Assembly: GCA_001584585.1 (NCBI GenBank)
Contig: LSYV01000005.1
Coordinates: forward strand, 3,048,806-3,112,805
Length of the DNA stretch: 64,000 bases
From: Gonium pectorale
Taxonomy: Eukaryota; Chlorophyta; Chlorophyceae; Chlamydomonadales; Volvocaceae
Reading direction: 5' to 3'
The notes under the pieces are model-generated. The model was not told the origin of the DNA and searched no databases. It saw only the letters and a program-made list of their open reading frames with translations. This document shows positions 12,363 through 24,500 of the stretch, piece after piece (within the stretch, counting starts at the first letter, position 1; each line of letters starts with the position of its first letter). Both the position numbers and the translations under genes were made by a program.

Positions 12363-12565
12363 AATGTTCCCAATAAAGGCTCGGAATGAAGCTACAGCGA
12401 ATCCGGGCGGACGCATTCCTCGATTTCCCTAAAATGCGGTCCGAAACCAGCGAGTCCCACACAGATCGCGTCATACAAACAGCGCACCCTGCAGCTCCTA
12501 CTTGTGGACTAACCGCCCATCCATCCCGCGTCCAGCACCAAGCCTATGCTTATGCAACCTGCCCG

Positions 12566-15500
12566 TTACGGCACCCCCATGGCCCGGGCCGACGGCCCAC
12601 AGCTGCGCCTGAGCATCATGAACGTGAGCGCGATGAGGTGCAGCACGATCACATACGTCAGCGCACCCAGGCGCAGCGTGGGCTTGCTAGTGAGCAGACG
12701 ACCCGCCAGCACAGACGTCCGGTCTACCCAGGTCATGGCCTGCCGCACGTGCGGATGCGCGCCGCGCATCACCGGCGATGACATCAGCGGCCGGAAGTCC
12801 AGCGCCAGGCGGCGGCTGCCGCCGGCGGCATAAGCCGCCACAGCGTTGTCGTCAACGTCGCTGTCGTACAGCGGGTCGCCGCCGCTTGCGCCCACGGAGG
12901 TCGGCAGCCCGGAGCCGCCGCCACTGTTGCCAGCGGAGGCGTCGCCACCCCAGCCCGCTTCAATGTCGTAGGGCGCAGACCGGTGCCGCGTCGCCGCTGC
13001 CTGCGAGTGAGGTAATTGATGGTTAATCACCCACACGCACTTTCAAGGTGGAACAGCTTGAGCCGTGAGGTTGTACAATCGCCGTAAGAGGGTCTATCGA
13101 TATCATTTGCAAACACAGAGAACATGAGGCCCTTCCGCACCGTGCGGCTTCCGCCAGCCGCCATGCCGCCGATGCGCGGGAGGAGCTGCACCGTACCGCC
13201 CTCGTCGCCCAGGCCCGCTCCTCCCGCTCCGCTGCCTACCGCGCTCGCGGCCGAGGGTCCTGCACTGCAGCGGCGCAGCTCCTGCTGCAGCGCCTGGTTC
13301 TGCTGCTCCAGGGCAGCGGCACGCGACTGCAACGCCGACAGCTGCGTCAGCTGCTCCACCTGCAGGCATGGGCATGGCGGCAACGCAAATGCAAGGTTCA
13401 GGCGCAGCCGACTGTTAAGGGAGCAAGCACCTGAAACGAACCCCCGCTATCAGGACCCAGGAAAGCTGTTACGCGGGCAAGGTTTCATGCACCTGTACAG
13501 CGGATGAGACACAGGGCATACGAAATCTTCGTTCAGCTATCGCCCGGCAGTAGTACGGACCTTGCCGTGCAGATCCTGCTGCTGCTGGTTGATGCCGGCC
13601 TCGAGCACCACCACCGTGCTCTCGAGCCCCACTGCGCATTGCAGCAGCTCCGCAAACTCGGGCAGCTGCGGGCTTAGAGCACGGCCGCCACTGACCGTTG
13701 TAGAAGCAGCTGAGGCCTGTCAGGGCACACAACGGATACCATCAGCTCGTCGCAACCAATGTTGAGGAAGCCCCTGTCCGCATTGTACAACACATCACAC
13801 GTGCACGTAAGTCTGCAGTCACGGAGAGAAGCCTGTTGTCCTGAAGTGCGGCGCACTTTGCACTCACCATTTCTAGCTCTGCCATGAGGTTCTGCGACTT
13901 GCTTAGCCGTGCAGCCAGGCCCACAGCGCGCTCATGCGCGCTGGCGAGGATGGAGCTCACCGCCCGGGCGTCGTCGCGCACCGCACGCCGAATGGCGTCC
14001 ACGGAGGCAGCAGCAGCGGCTGCTGCAGCACCCGCGCTTGCCGCAGTGCCGGGTGGAGGACCCTCGCCAGTACCAGTATCGCGGGAGGCCCGGCGGACGG
14101 GCGGAAGCGGCGGCTGACGTGGCGACGGTAGCGAGCCATTTTCGCTACCGCGCCGGCTGCGAGAGACCAGGCCGGCTGCCTCGGCGGCGTGCTCCGCGGA
14201 TCCGCCAGATCCGCGGCGCTCATACACCACCGGAGGAACGGCGATGGCAGCGGGGCGCCGCGTCTCCTCTTGTGCTGCCGCGAGCTCCCTCCGCACCGCC
14301 TCTACCTCTGCCATCACGCCCTTGCAGCGGTTCTCCCACTGCGCCTTCTCCTCGCCTGTCTCAACCAGCTGCGCCCGGGCCACCGCCAGCGCCGCCTCAA
14401 CCTCTTCAAGCCGCTGCCGCAGAGCCGCCAACTCGTTGCGGGCTGTCGTCAGCTCCTGCGCCAACAAGCCGTCGTCATGTGCGCCCGCCGCCGTCACCTT
14501 CCGGGTGCCGACTCCAGCACCATCGGAGGTTCCGCTCGCGTCCTCCTCCCAGCCGTCACCCGCGGCAGCCGGAGCTGACATCTCCCGCGGCAGGCTACGC
14601 GACGACGCAGCCTCGCGAGCCATCGGTGGAGCTGCAAGGGCTCCTTCGGGCTCCGCCAAGCCGACTTGCACCAGCTCCTGGTGCCGCTGCATCGCCGCCA
14701 CAGCCGCCTCTAGCTGCGCGTTGGCCGCCTTCAAAGCCGCCACCTGCTGCTGAGACTCTTCCAGCCGCGTGGCCGCAGTTTTCTTCTCGGCCTGCATGCG
14801 AGTCACTGTTTCCCGAGCACGGCTCAGCTTTGCGGCATCAGCAGCTGCCGCCGCCTCCAGCTCCGCCACGCGAGCGCGCAGCGGCTCCGCGGCGCCCGAT
14901 GCCGCCTCCGCAGCTGCCGCAGCCGCCTCCGCGCGGGATTGCAGCTCCACCACCTCGGCCTGCAGAGCGGCTTTGGCAGACTCGAGCTGGGTTACGCGAG
15001 CCGTGGCTCCCGCCTCAGCAGCGGCGGTCGCGGCTGCCTGCGCCGACAGCGCAACCGCCTCGGCTGCCTCGGCTCGCATGCGGCAGCCAATGAGCTCGCC
15101 CTGCAGCTCATCCACCTGCCCCTCCGCGTCCGCAAGTCGCCGCTCCAGGGAGGCCACCTGCGCCTCGGCCGCGGTGCGGGACGCGGCCGCGGCATCGGCA
15201 GCTTCCTGCAGCTCTGCCAGGCCACCAAGCTGCTCCTGTGAGCCGCAAGAAAAGAACACGGTGACGTAAGCACGATGGCTCTACCACAGTGTTACAAGAC
15301 AAGCAGTCTGCTGGTGTGGGAACGAGTTGATACGGTAACGAAACCCAAAGGCAGAGTCATATATAGTGATCAAGCAGAAGGCGCACCTGAGCCACATCCA
15401 GGCGCAGCTGCAGCTCCTCGGCCTGGCTGCGCAGCGCGGCAGCCTCCGTACGGAGGGCCTCCACTGACTCCGCGGTAGCAGAAAGCTCCTGCCGCAGCTC

Positions 15501-18500
15501 GGCCTCGCGCTCCTCCGCTGCTGCCAGCCGGCCTGCACAGCATTTCCCAGTATCGAGCTGTGAACAGGGGTATTTACGGTCTCGTGGCCATGCCAGACAA
15601 GGACAGCACCGGCAAGGATGATCAGTCATGGCATCAAAATTTGAATTGATTGAGGTATGAAGTTCCTGCTCTGTCCATAACCCAGTAGCGCTGCCTCTGG
15701 CGCCGACCTTGCAGCGCCTCTCTGGCCCGCCGCTGCTCGTCGGCGTGCTGCCGCACCACCTCCGTCTCGGCCCGAGCCGCAACGAGCTGCGCGTCCGCCA
15801 CGTTGGCTGCAGCCTCCAGCTCAGCCGCATGGGCCTCCGCGGCCTCGGTCGCTCGGGCAAGCGCCGCCCGCTCCTCCTCCAGCTGGGGCTCCAGACGCGC
15901 CACCTGGGGGACCGGAAGGAACAGCCGGCCTTGAACCCTCGGGCAAGGTAATGACTCCCGGCCCTGAGCAGCTCTTCACAAAATCAAATTGTTGACGTAA
16001 CGCATGCGCACGCCCTGCATGGTGGGTTGGCAACCTGCAAGATTACTGCTAGGACTATTGCATCCCGCTCATCCAGGACTCCTGGTAGGCCGTACCGCTT
16101 GCTGCACCGCATGGACACCTGGGCCATTCAGTAAAGACACGGGCATGATGGTAACACACCTGTGCGTTCAGGCGCGCCAATTCAGAGTCCCTCATCAGAA
16201 GCTGCGTCTCCAGCTCCGCCACGCGCTCTCGTAGCTCGACCAGGGTGCCCTCCGCGGAATCAGCCTCGGTCGCCGCAGCCTGCCGTGCCGCGGCCGCCTC
16301 CTGGACCTCGCGTCGCGCCTCGCGCAGAACCTCCTCAAGGCCCACCTTCTGAACCTCGAGGGCGCGCAGGGCCGCCGAGGCGTCCTCCAGCTGGCTCTCC
16401 GCAGTTGCGGCCCGCTCCTCCGCCGCCGCGGCAGCCGCCTCAGCGGCCTCCGCCTTGTTGACTGCCTCGTCCAGCTGGAACTCGAGGTCCTCAACACGAT
16501 CGCGCAGCTCGGTTACGTCCTCAGAGTCCATCGCCAGAGAGGCAGTGGCTGCGGCTGCGGCCGCGGCCGCCTCCGCAGCAGCCAGATCAGCGGCAAGCTT
16601 GTCGTTGCGGGCACTCAGCTCATCCACGAGAGCAGTCAGGTTGTTGGAGAGGGCGAGCTGCATTTGAAGGCGCGGCATGGGTCAGGAACGAGCAGCGTCA
16701 GGTCAAGCGTGCATGTTCTATCCCACACGCCACATCAGCTACAACCGAGAAATCGCTAGCTAAGTAGAAGCGCGGACGCGTGCAATTCATGGACCTTAAG
16801 CCCACCTTTGCGGTGGCGGCCTCAAGCTGCGCGCGCAGATGCTGCAGCTCTTCACGGGCCTGCTCCGCTGCGTTCTCAGCCATATGCAGCGCCGCCTCCG
16901 CGTCCGCCTCCTTCGCCGCAGCGTCCGCCACCTGCCCCTCAAGCGAGGCCACGCGCTCCTGCAACGCTGCCACCTCGGCGGCACTCTCTTGAGCCGCCTT
17001 CTGCGCTGACGCCGTGTCCGTGCGTGCCAAAGCTAGGGCTTCCTCCGTGTACGCGAGCTCCTCCTTCGCTGCCTGCGCAGCAGCCAAGGCTGCCGCCAGA
17101 GCCTCTGCGTCGACACCGCGGTCCATTACAGGTGACCCTGCTGCTGCAACTGGCGACTGCGAGGCCGCAGCCTTTTCAGGGCTGGCGCCAGCGCGGGCAC
17201 TGGCAGTGGCCTCTGCAAGCTGCTCTTCGAGGCGTCTGCCCTTTTTAATAGCGGACTTCAGCTTGTTCCGCAAGTCCTCGCTACGCTGTGCCGCCTCTGC
17301 CAGCTTCACCTCGTGGCGCGCCGCCGCCTCCCGTTGCTCCTCCAGCTGCTGCCGGGCGTCCGCCAGCTCCGCCCGCAGCTTCACGAGCTCTGCCGCCGCC
17401 TCCGCGTTGCCTTCCATTTCCTCAGCGAGCGCGGCCGCAGCAGCAGCCTCCGCGGCCGCAGCCTCCGCGCGTTCGACCTGCTCCCGCAGCACAGCCACCT
17501 CAGCGTCGGCGGCATCAGCTCGCGCCAGCGCAGCGGTCAGCGCGGCCTCCTGGTCAGCTCCGCAGGCCGAAGATTCAGCGTCGACCTGGGACTGCAGCTC
17601 TGCGACCCGCGCCTCGAGGGTGGCATTGGCATCCTCCAGTTCCGAGACCCGAAGCTGCAGCTCTACATTGGCCGCCTCGAGCTCAGCTGCCTCCGTCGCT
17701 CGGCCTTGTAGCTTCGCCGCAGCACTCTCCAGCTCGGCAACCTTGTCTTGCAGCGAGGCGATATGGGAGGCCGCCTCGGCGACTGCTGCCTCCGCCACTG
17801 CGCGCAGCTCGGCCTCGGCCCTCTTAGCACGCGCCGCCTCATCGGCCTCGACTTGGACCTGCTCCAGCTGGGCCTGAATCGCGACCTCAGCGGCGGCGAG
17901 CTCGTCCGCCCGCGCCTGTGCCGCTGCTGCCTCACCCCGGGCAGCCTCAAGCTCTCCACGAAGTCCCCCAGCTTCCAGGGCAGCGGCCGCAGCAGCCTCT
18001 GCGGACCTCCTCTGTTCCTCAGCTGCAGCGGCTGCTTCCTCGCTGCGCGACTGGAGCTCTGCCCGCGCCGCCGCCAGCTCTTGCGCAAGGGCCTCGCGCG
18101 CCGCAATTTCTGCAGCCAGCTGCGCCTCGACGTCGCTGAGCCTCGAGGTGTCGGATCTCGCTCCCTGAAGCTCCTGTAACTGCTGCTCCAGAGCCTGGCG
18201 CGCTGCTTCAATGGCCTTGCCCTTCCGGACCGCAGCCCTGAGCTTTTGGCGCAGGTCTTCGACCTCTGCGGCTGCTCCATAAGACACAGCCGCCACCGCA
18301 ACAGGTGTGGTGTCAGCCACTGCGGCTGCCGCCGCTGCGGCAGCTCCGGCAGCAGCAGCTGTGGCGGCCGCCGCACGCAGCGACTGCAGGTGCTCCTCTA
18401 CGGCTGCCGCACTGCTCTTGGCGGCGCGAAGCTGCTCCTCAGAGCTTAACACACGGCTCTGAAGCTCCGCAATCTGCTCTTGCGATGCAGCAAGCTGCTC

Positions 18501-21500
18501 CTCGGCGGTCGCCAGCTGCACTGTAAGAGAAGCGGCCTGCTCCTGGGAGGCGGAAAGCTGCTCCTCCTTGGCTGAGAGCTGGAGCCGAATGGCGGCCAGG
18601 TCCGCGTGCACCTGGAACCGCAGTAAGCGTGTAGGTGGGGTCCATAAGGAAGCCCAACACAAGCGACAGCGCTGATAGCAGAAAACACTGCCGCGATCTC
18701 CCCATTTCCGCACCCCCCCCCCCCGGGCCGGCTACTCAAATACAAGTCTCTTGCCCCAGTGCGTTCAACTGTCCCGCAGAAACCAAGGCCAGGCAATGCG
18801 ACGGCAAACGTCACGCTCGACGTGCCCCACAATGGCGGCCTCACATGCTCGAGCTTCTCCTCAGAGTCACGCGCTGCCCCGCTATCCTCCAGCAGCGTTT
18901 CCTCCATCTGTCGCAGCTGCGCCTGCGCCTGCGCCAGCCGGGCGTGGGCCTCAGCAGCCTCCGCCTGGGCTGCCTCCGCCTGACGGCCCACCTCCAGTAA
19001 CTCCGCCTCACGGCTGGACAGCTCGTCCTACGTGAGAATGCACCACGGCAGTACTGCATCAGGATAACACAGGCGACTCCGCAAGGCAGCTATACGTCCA
19101 ATGATGAGGCTTGGGACATGCACGGATTGAAGTATTCCCCCCCTCAGCCAACACATGAAGGTATACAGTGTGCGCTGTATGCCATCGCTGCAGGTACAGA
19201 CCTGAGCAGCCGCAAGCTCTGTCTGCAGGCCGTCGGCGACGCCCTTGAGCTCCTCCAGCTGGGCCGACAGCACGGTAATCTGCGGGCGGACGAGGGCGGG
19301 GCCGATATCAAGCAGTAATAGGTTTCTTCCCTTGAGAGACATCGTGGAAAGTAGCTTTACGCAATTGACAAGCAGCATTACCGTACTGCCTCGAAAGGTT
19401 TGCGAGCCAGAAAGATTGCGAGGGGGCCAAATAATCATTAATGTATACCGACGCCTTGAAATGTTTGCGAACCTCCCCTGGGAGGTTTCTTGAGCGTTTT
19501 TTAAGTTTGCGAGGGCGCCCAAAGGATGCAAAGTGTGTGAATCCTGCCTGCTGGTACAACGAAAACCGTACACGTTTCCCGTCAATTATGCGTACTGGAA
19601 GTCATGCCTGCTCCAGGAAACAACACATGTACAGACGTGCCAGTACGGACCGGTACCGGAGTACCGCAAGTACAGCATGCACACCGTAAGCAAGTCACAG
19701 CTGCAACCCAGACGCGCAAGGTACTGCATCTCACATGGGCCGTCGCAAGCCGCTTCTGACCGGTACCTGTACGGTTTGCTCAGCTTCACTGCTGGCACGG
19801 CATTGCTCGCGTGCCAAAGCCCTCACGCGTCCACTGCACACATACAGCGCCCTTGGTTTCTGCCACGGTTTTGCGTTGGCCTTGCCCCGACGCCTTGTGA
19901 CCCCTGGTAAGCCCATGCGGTCAACTGTGCCTCCACGCGCTCCCCTGGATTACGGTATCTGGAAGTTTGCGAGCCGTCCTAATAATTCTCCCAGCCGAAC
20001 AATAAATGTTTGCGAGGCCCGCAAATAACTAATAATTTATTAGAGAGATTTGCGAAGACCCAATTAAATAATTCATGGTTTGCAAACCTGTGTCAGTACG
20101 GTACCAAAATCGGGAGAGCCCACAAGACCTTGCCTTCCTTACCTGGGCCGTAAGCTCCTCCTGCGCGCCGCCTGCACTGGAGCGAACGCTTCGGACCTCC
20201 GCTTCCGCGTCGGCTGCCGTGCTGTGCGCAACCTCCGCTTCCTGCTGGGCCAACACCAGCTGCGCCCGCAGCTCGGCCAGCTCAGCCTCCGCAGCCTGTG
20301 CAGCCGCCGACAGCTGTCTCATGAGCTCCTCCTCACGCGCCGCAGCTGCCTCCACGTGCTGCTGCAGCTCAGTGGTCTGTCGTTGGGCGGCCTCTAGCTG
20401 CGCTTCAAGCTCCGTAAGCCGCACCTCGGCAGCTGAAGTCTTGCTACCCTGCTCCTCAATAACGGCCTTGGCCGCTGTCAGCTGCTGCCGCAGGTCGGAC
20501 AACTCAGCTGCCGCGGAGTCGGCCTGCACCTGTAGCTCTGCCGCCCGGGTCTCCGCGGCTTCGACCTTTGCCTGCGCGTCGTGGGCTGCCTGCTGCGCTG
20601 CGTCCCGCAGCTCGGCAAGCGACCCGACCTCCTCCTGCGCCGCCGCCAGTTTAGCGGTCCCTTCCGCAAGCTGCGCTGCAAGGGCTGCGGCGGCGGCGTG
20701 CTGCTCCTCGGCAGAGGTCCGGCCGGCTTCCAGCTCCTCGCGAGCCCCTGCAACCTCGGCCTGCGCCGCTGCCAGCTGAGCCACTAGCTCAGCGATCTGC
20801 GCTTCCAGCGCAAGCTTTGTCCTTTGGTACTCATCGGCGGCGCCCTCAAGGCCAGCGAGTCGCGACTGCAGCCCGGCGACCTCTGCCTGCGCCTCCTTCA
20901 ACTGGGCCTCTGCCTGGGTCTTTGTCGCCTCCACTTGCGAGACCTGCGCAATGAGCCGGGCCTGCTCCGCCTGCATCTCAGCCAGCTGCGTTTGTAATCC
21001 TTCGACTGCTGCCTCGCGCGTGTTGAGTTGCGCCTGAAGCTCAATCTGTTGGGCCTCTGCCTCAGCCAGCTGCAACTGCAGCTGCTCAGCCGCCGCCTCC
21101 CGTATCGCCAGCTGCGCCTGAAGGTCAGCCTGAACGCCACTGGCAGTTACTGATTCCGCTTCAAGATTGGCGACGCGAGCCGCAAGCGCTACCAGCTGCT
21201 CGTCCAGCGCATTCTTGCCTTCAGAGGCTGCCGCTTCCGCTCGTTCCATAGCCACACGCGCCTCCGTGCGTGCATCAGTGAGGGCGGCCTCAATCTCGGC
21301 AAGGCGTTGGGATAGGACGCTGGCCTCCTGGTTTGCTGCATCGCGCGCCGCGGCCAGGTCCTCAACCTGTCCTGCCAGATCAGCAGCGCGGGCCTCCGCT
21401 GCCTCCAGCTGCTGGCGTGCTGCTGCCAAGGCAGCGATTGCTGCCAGACTCTCCTCCGGGGACGGCAGCAGCGACTCGAGCTCACGGCCTGCCCCAGTGG

Positions 21501-24500
21501 CGACCGCATCGGCGTCTGCTGCGGCAATCAGAGCAGCATCGAGGGCAGTGCACCGCTTGTTGATACCGACTATGACGGCCTGCACCTGCTCCAAGTGGCT
21601 TGCAAGCGAGTCGCGCTCTTGCCTTAGCGCGTCGCTGGACGCCTGTGCAGCAGCGTGCTGAGATAACATAATCTCGTGCTCCGCCCGCACCGCTGTCAGC
21701 TCGCCAAGCGCAGCGGATGCCGCTGCCTCAGCCCCGGCAACAACCTCTGCGGCACGGCGCTGCGCCTCGTCGAGCTGCTGCTTCAGCTCCTCCTCCTGTG
21801 CGCTGGCTGCCGCTGCTAAAGCCTCCGAGGCGGAGACCTGCTGCTGCAGCTGCTCAAGCTGCGCCCGGACCTCAATCGCTGCCGCCTGCGCCTCTGCCAG
21901 CTGCGTTTGCAGCGCATCGCGCTGCTCCGTCAGTTCAGCATATTGCCGCTGCAAGTCGGTGTGCACCTCGGTCAGCCGCACATGCTCGGCCTTGAGCGCC
22001 GCGCCCTTGGTCTTGAGCTGTTTGAGCTGCTTTTCAAGCACGCCGTGCGCCTGCTCAAGTGCGTCGTGCTTCTCCTCCAGCTCGCGGTAGCGCGCCGCCT
22101 CCGCGTCCAACGCCTCGCCACGGGCTGTCGCCGCAGAAGCACCTTCTTCCGCCCGTGATGCTAACACCTCCAGCTCGGCCTCCCGCGCCGCAAGTGCCCG
22201 CGTCATATCCTCCAGGTTGTCCGCCGCATGCCGAGCGTCAGCGGCCTCGTCCCGTGCCTGCTTTGCAGCGGCCTCGGCCGCTTCGGCGCGGGCCGTCGCC
22301 TTCTGCAGCTGCTCGGTCAGTTGTTCAATCTGATCGCCCATGATCTGCAGCTCCCGCCGGTGCTGCTCTGCAGCCGCCTCCGCCTCCTGCACCGCCGCCG
22401 CCACTACAGACTCCCGCTCGGCTGCCTTCACCGCCGAAGTGGCGATCTGCTCCTCCAGAGACACAATGCGTGACTGCAGCGCCTCCACTTCCGTCATGCG
22501 ACGCTCTGCAGCCTCCCGGGCCGCGTCTGCTTCCGAGCGAGAAGCCTCCCGGGCCGCATCCATATCCGCAAGCTGTGCCTTGAAGGATTCGGCTGCTGCT
22601 GCCTCGGAAGACGCCCGTGCCTCGGCGTCTTTCATGTGGGTCTGTGCACTGCCAAGCTCCTCCCGCAGCCGATTCAAGGCTGTGAGGGCTTGGTTCGCGA
22701 CCTGAGCTACGGCTTTCACATCGTCTGCTTCTGCGGTGCAGCGTTCAAGGACCTGGACGCGCTCCTCGCACGCGTCCTGGAGCAGCCGCTCCATTGCCAC
22801 GAGTACCTCACGCTGGGCTGCCAGCTGTGCATGCGCCTCCTCCAGAGCAGCCTCGGCCTTCGCGCGGCAAGCGTGCGCCGCCTCTACCGCTGCGTCAGCG
22901 CCTGCAGCGCGCTCCGTACCAGTCGCTTCCAGAGCAGCCACATGCGCCTGCGCCTCGGCGAGGTCGCTCGCCGCAGCCGCCAGCTGCTGCTCGGCAGCCG
23001 CAGCGCGGGCGGCCGCCTGCTGAAGCTCCTTCTCCTGCACCTCCTGCGCAGAAGCCAGCTGTGCCTGAGCCGCGTGCAGCTGATGCTGCAGTTCCGAAGA
23101 CTGGGCCTCCATCGCTTCAATGGCGGCCTGCTGGGATTGAGCTCTGCTCTGAAGCTCTGAAGCCTGAGCCTGCCACTCCGCAACCTCCGCACGAGCAGTC
23201 GCAAGAAGAGTTGTCAGCTCCTCGATGTGCGCTTTGGCAGCGCTGGCCTGGCCGCCCTGCTCATTTGAGGCCGTAAGGGCGGCCGCAAGCTTCGTGCGCA
23301 GGTCCTCGGCCTCCTTGGCGGCCGAGTTCGCCTGTGTCTGCAGCTCTACCACGCGCGCCTCCGCGGATGCGGCGCGCGCCTGGGCCTCCTCTGCGGCTTG
23401 CCGAGCTAAATCCAACTGATCCTGCAGCTCCGTGCGCTCACTTGCTGCCGCCGCAGCTGCCTCATCGACGGCTTGCTGCGCCTCTGCCTTCTGGCGCAGA
23501 GTTTCTGCCTGTGAGGCCTCCTGAAGGGCAATCAAAGCCGTCCGCAGCTCTGTAGCTTGGGCATCCGCAGCCGCCGCGGCGTTGCGCTGCTTTTCGGCCA
23601 AAGAATGTGCGGCTTCAAGGTCTTGCGACAAGGCCACAGACTCCGCGCGGCTGGCTTCTAGCAGTGACTGCAGCGCAGCCACCTGTTGATCAACGGAGCT
23701 CGCTTTGCTGTCGGCAGCAGCCCGAGTCGTCTGAAGCTCCGCTTGCAGGGAAGTGACCACTTCGTTGGCGGCCTGGAGCTGCTGCACAGCCTCCACAGCG
23801 CGGGCCTCCGCCGCCTCCAACGCGGATGCGGCTTCGGTTGCCTGGCGCTTAGCCTCCTCCGCGGCTTGCCTGAGCTCCTGCTGCGCCGCCACTGCTGCGG
23901 TCTGCGCCTCAGTCTCCAGAGCCGCAACCTTGGCCTCTGCTACCGCCAGCTGCGACGCCAGTTGATCCACACGGGCATTGGACTGCACAAGGGCAGCCTC
24001 CAGCTCCTGCTGGAGGTTCGCGCTCTGGGAGCGCGAGGCCTCCAAAGCTGCGTCCAACGCTGCTGCAGCAGATGCGGCAGCCACTAGCTGCGCTTGCATC
24101 GCTGCCATGCGATCAGCAACCTCGCTGCCGTCACGTCGCGCTGCTGCCAGCTCATCCGCTAGGCGCTCAGCCGCTCCCTCCGCGACTGTAGCACGAGCCT
24201 CGGCCGCCTTGAGCGCCCCATGAAGCTCTGCTACATGCGAGTCCGAGGCGGCGCTCGCAGCCTCAATGGACTGCACTCGAGCCGCGAGTGCCGCCTTCGC
24301 GGCTTCCAGATCTGCCACCTGCGCTGTCAAGGCAGCTTTGACCTCCCCGAGCTCCGACACACGAGCCAGAAGCTCCGCCTGGGCGCCCTGTAGATCAGAC
24401 GATCGGGCTTCCAGCTCGCTCTTGGCAGCCTCCAGCTCCTCGATCCGCGCCTTGGCGGCTTCGCTCCCACGCCGAAGCTGCGCAAGCTCAGCCTCCCTCG

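Larger units (their letters stand above)
11971..12565. other. Convergent 3' region between MLH3 and the giant golgin
   Basis: Holds the 3' UTRs of two genes that point at each other. TTACA at 12211-12215 is a TGTAA poly(A) signal on the minus strand, about 350 bp past the golgin stop. A 26-bp partial copy of a dispersed repeat lies at 12337-12362. No credible coding region seen. Confidence 0.6.

Noticed and set aside
13909..15093. Long plus-strand open frame (394 codons)
   Set aside because: It is antisense to golgin exon 21. GC-rich Ala/Glu/Leu coiled-coil codons leave the opposite strand free of stops. Its product is Pro/Arg-rich without motifs.
17014..17877. Long plus-strand open frame (287 codons, Ser/Ala-rich)
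   Set aside because: Mirror of golgin exon 17 coding sequence; same explanation. Similar mirrors occur across 20100-24900.
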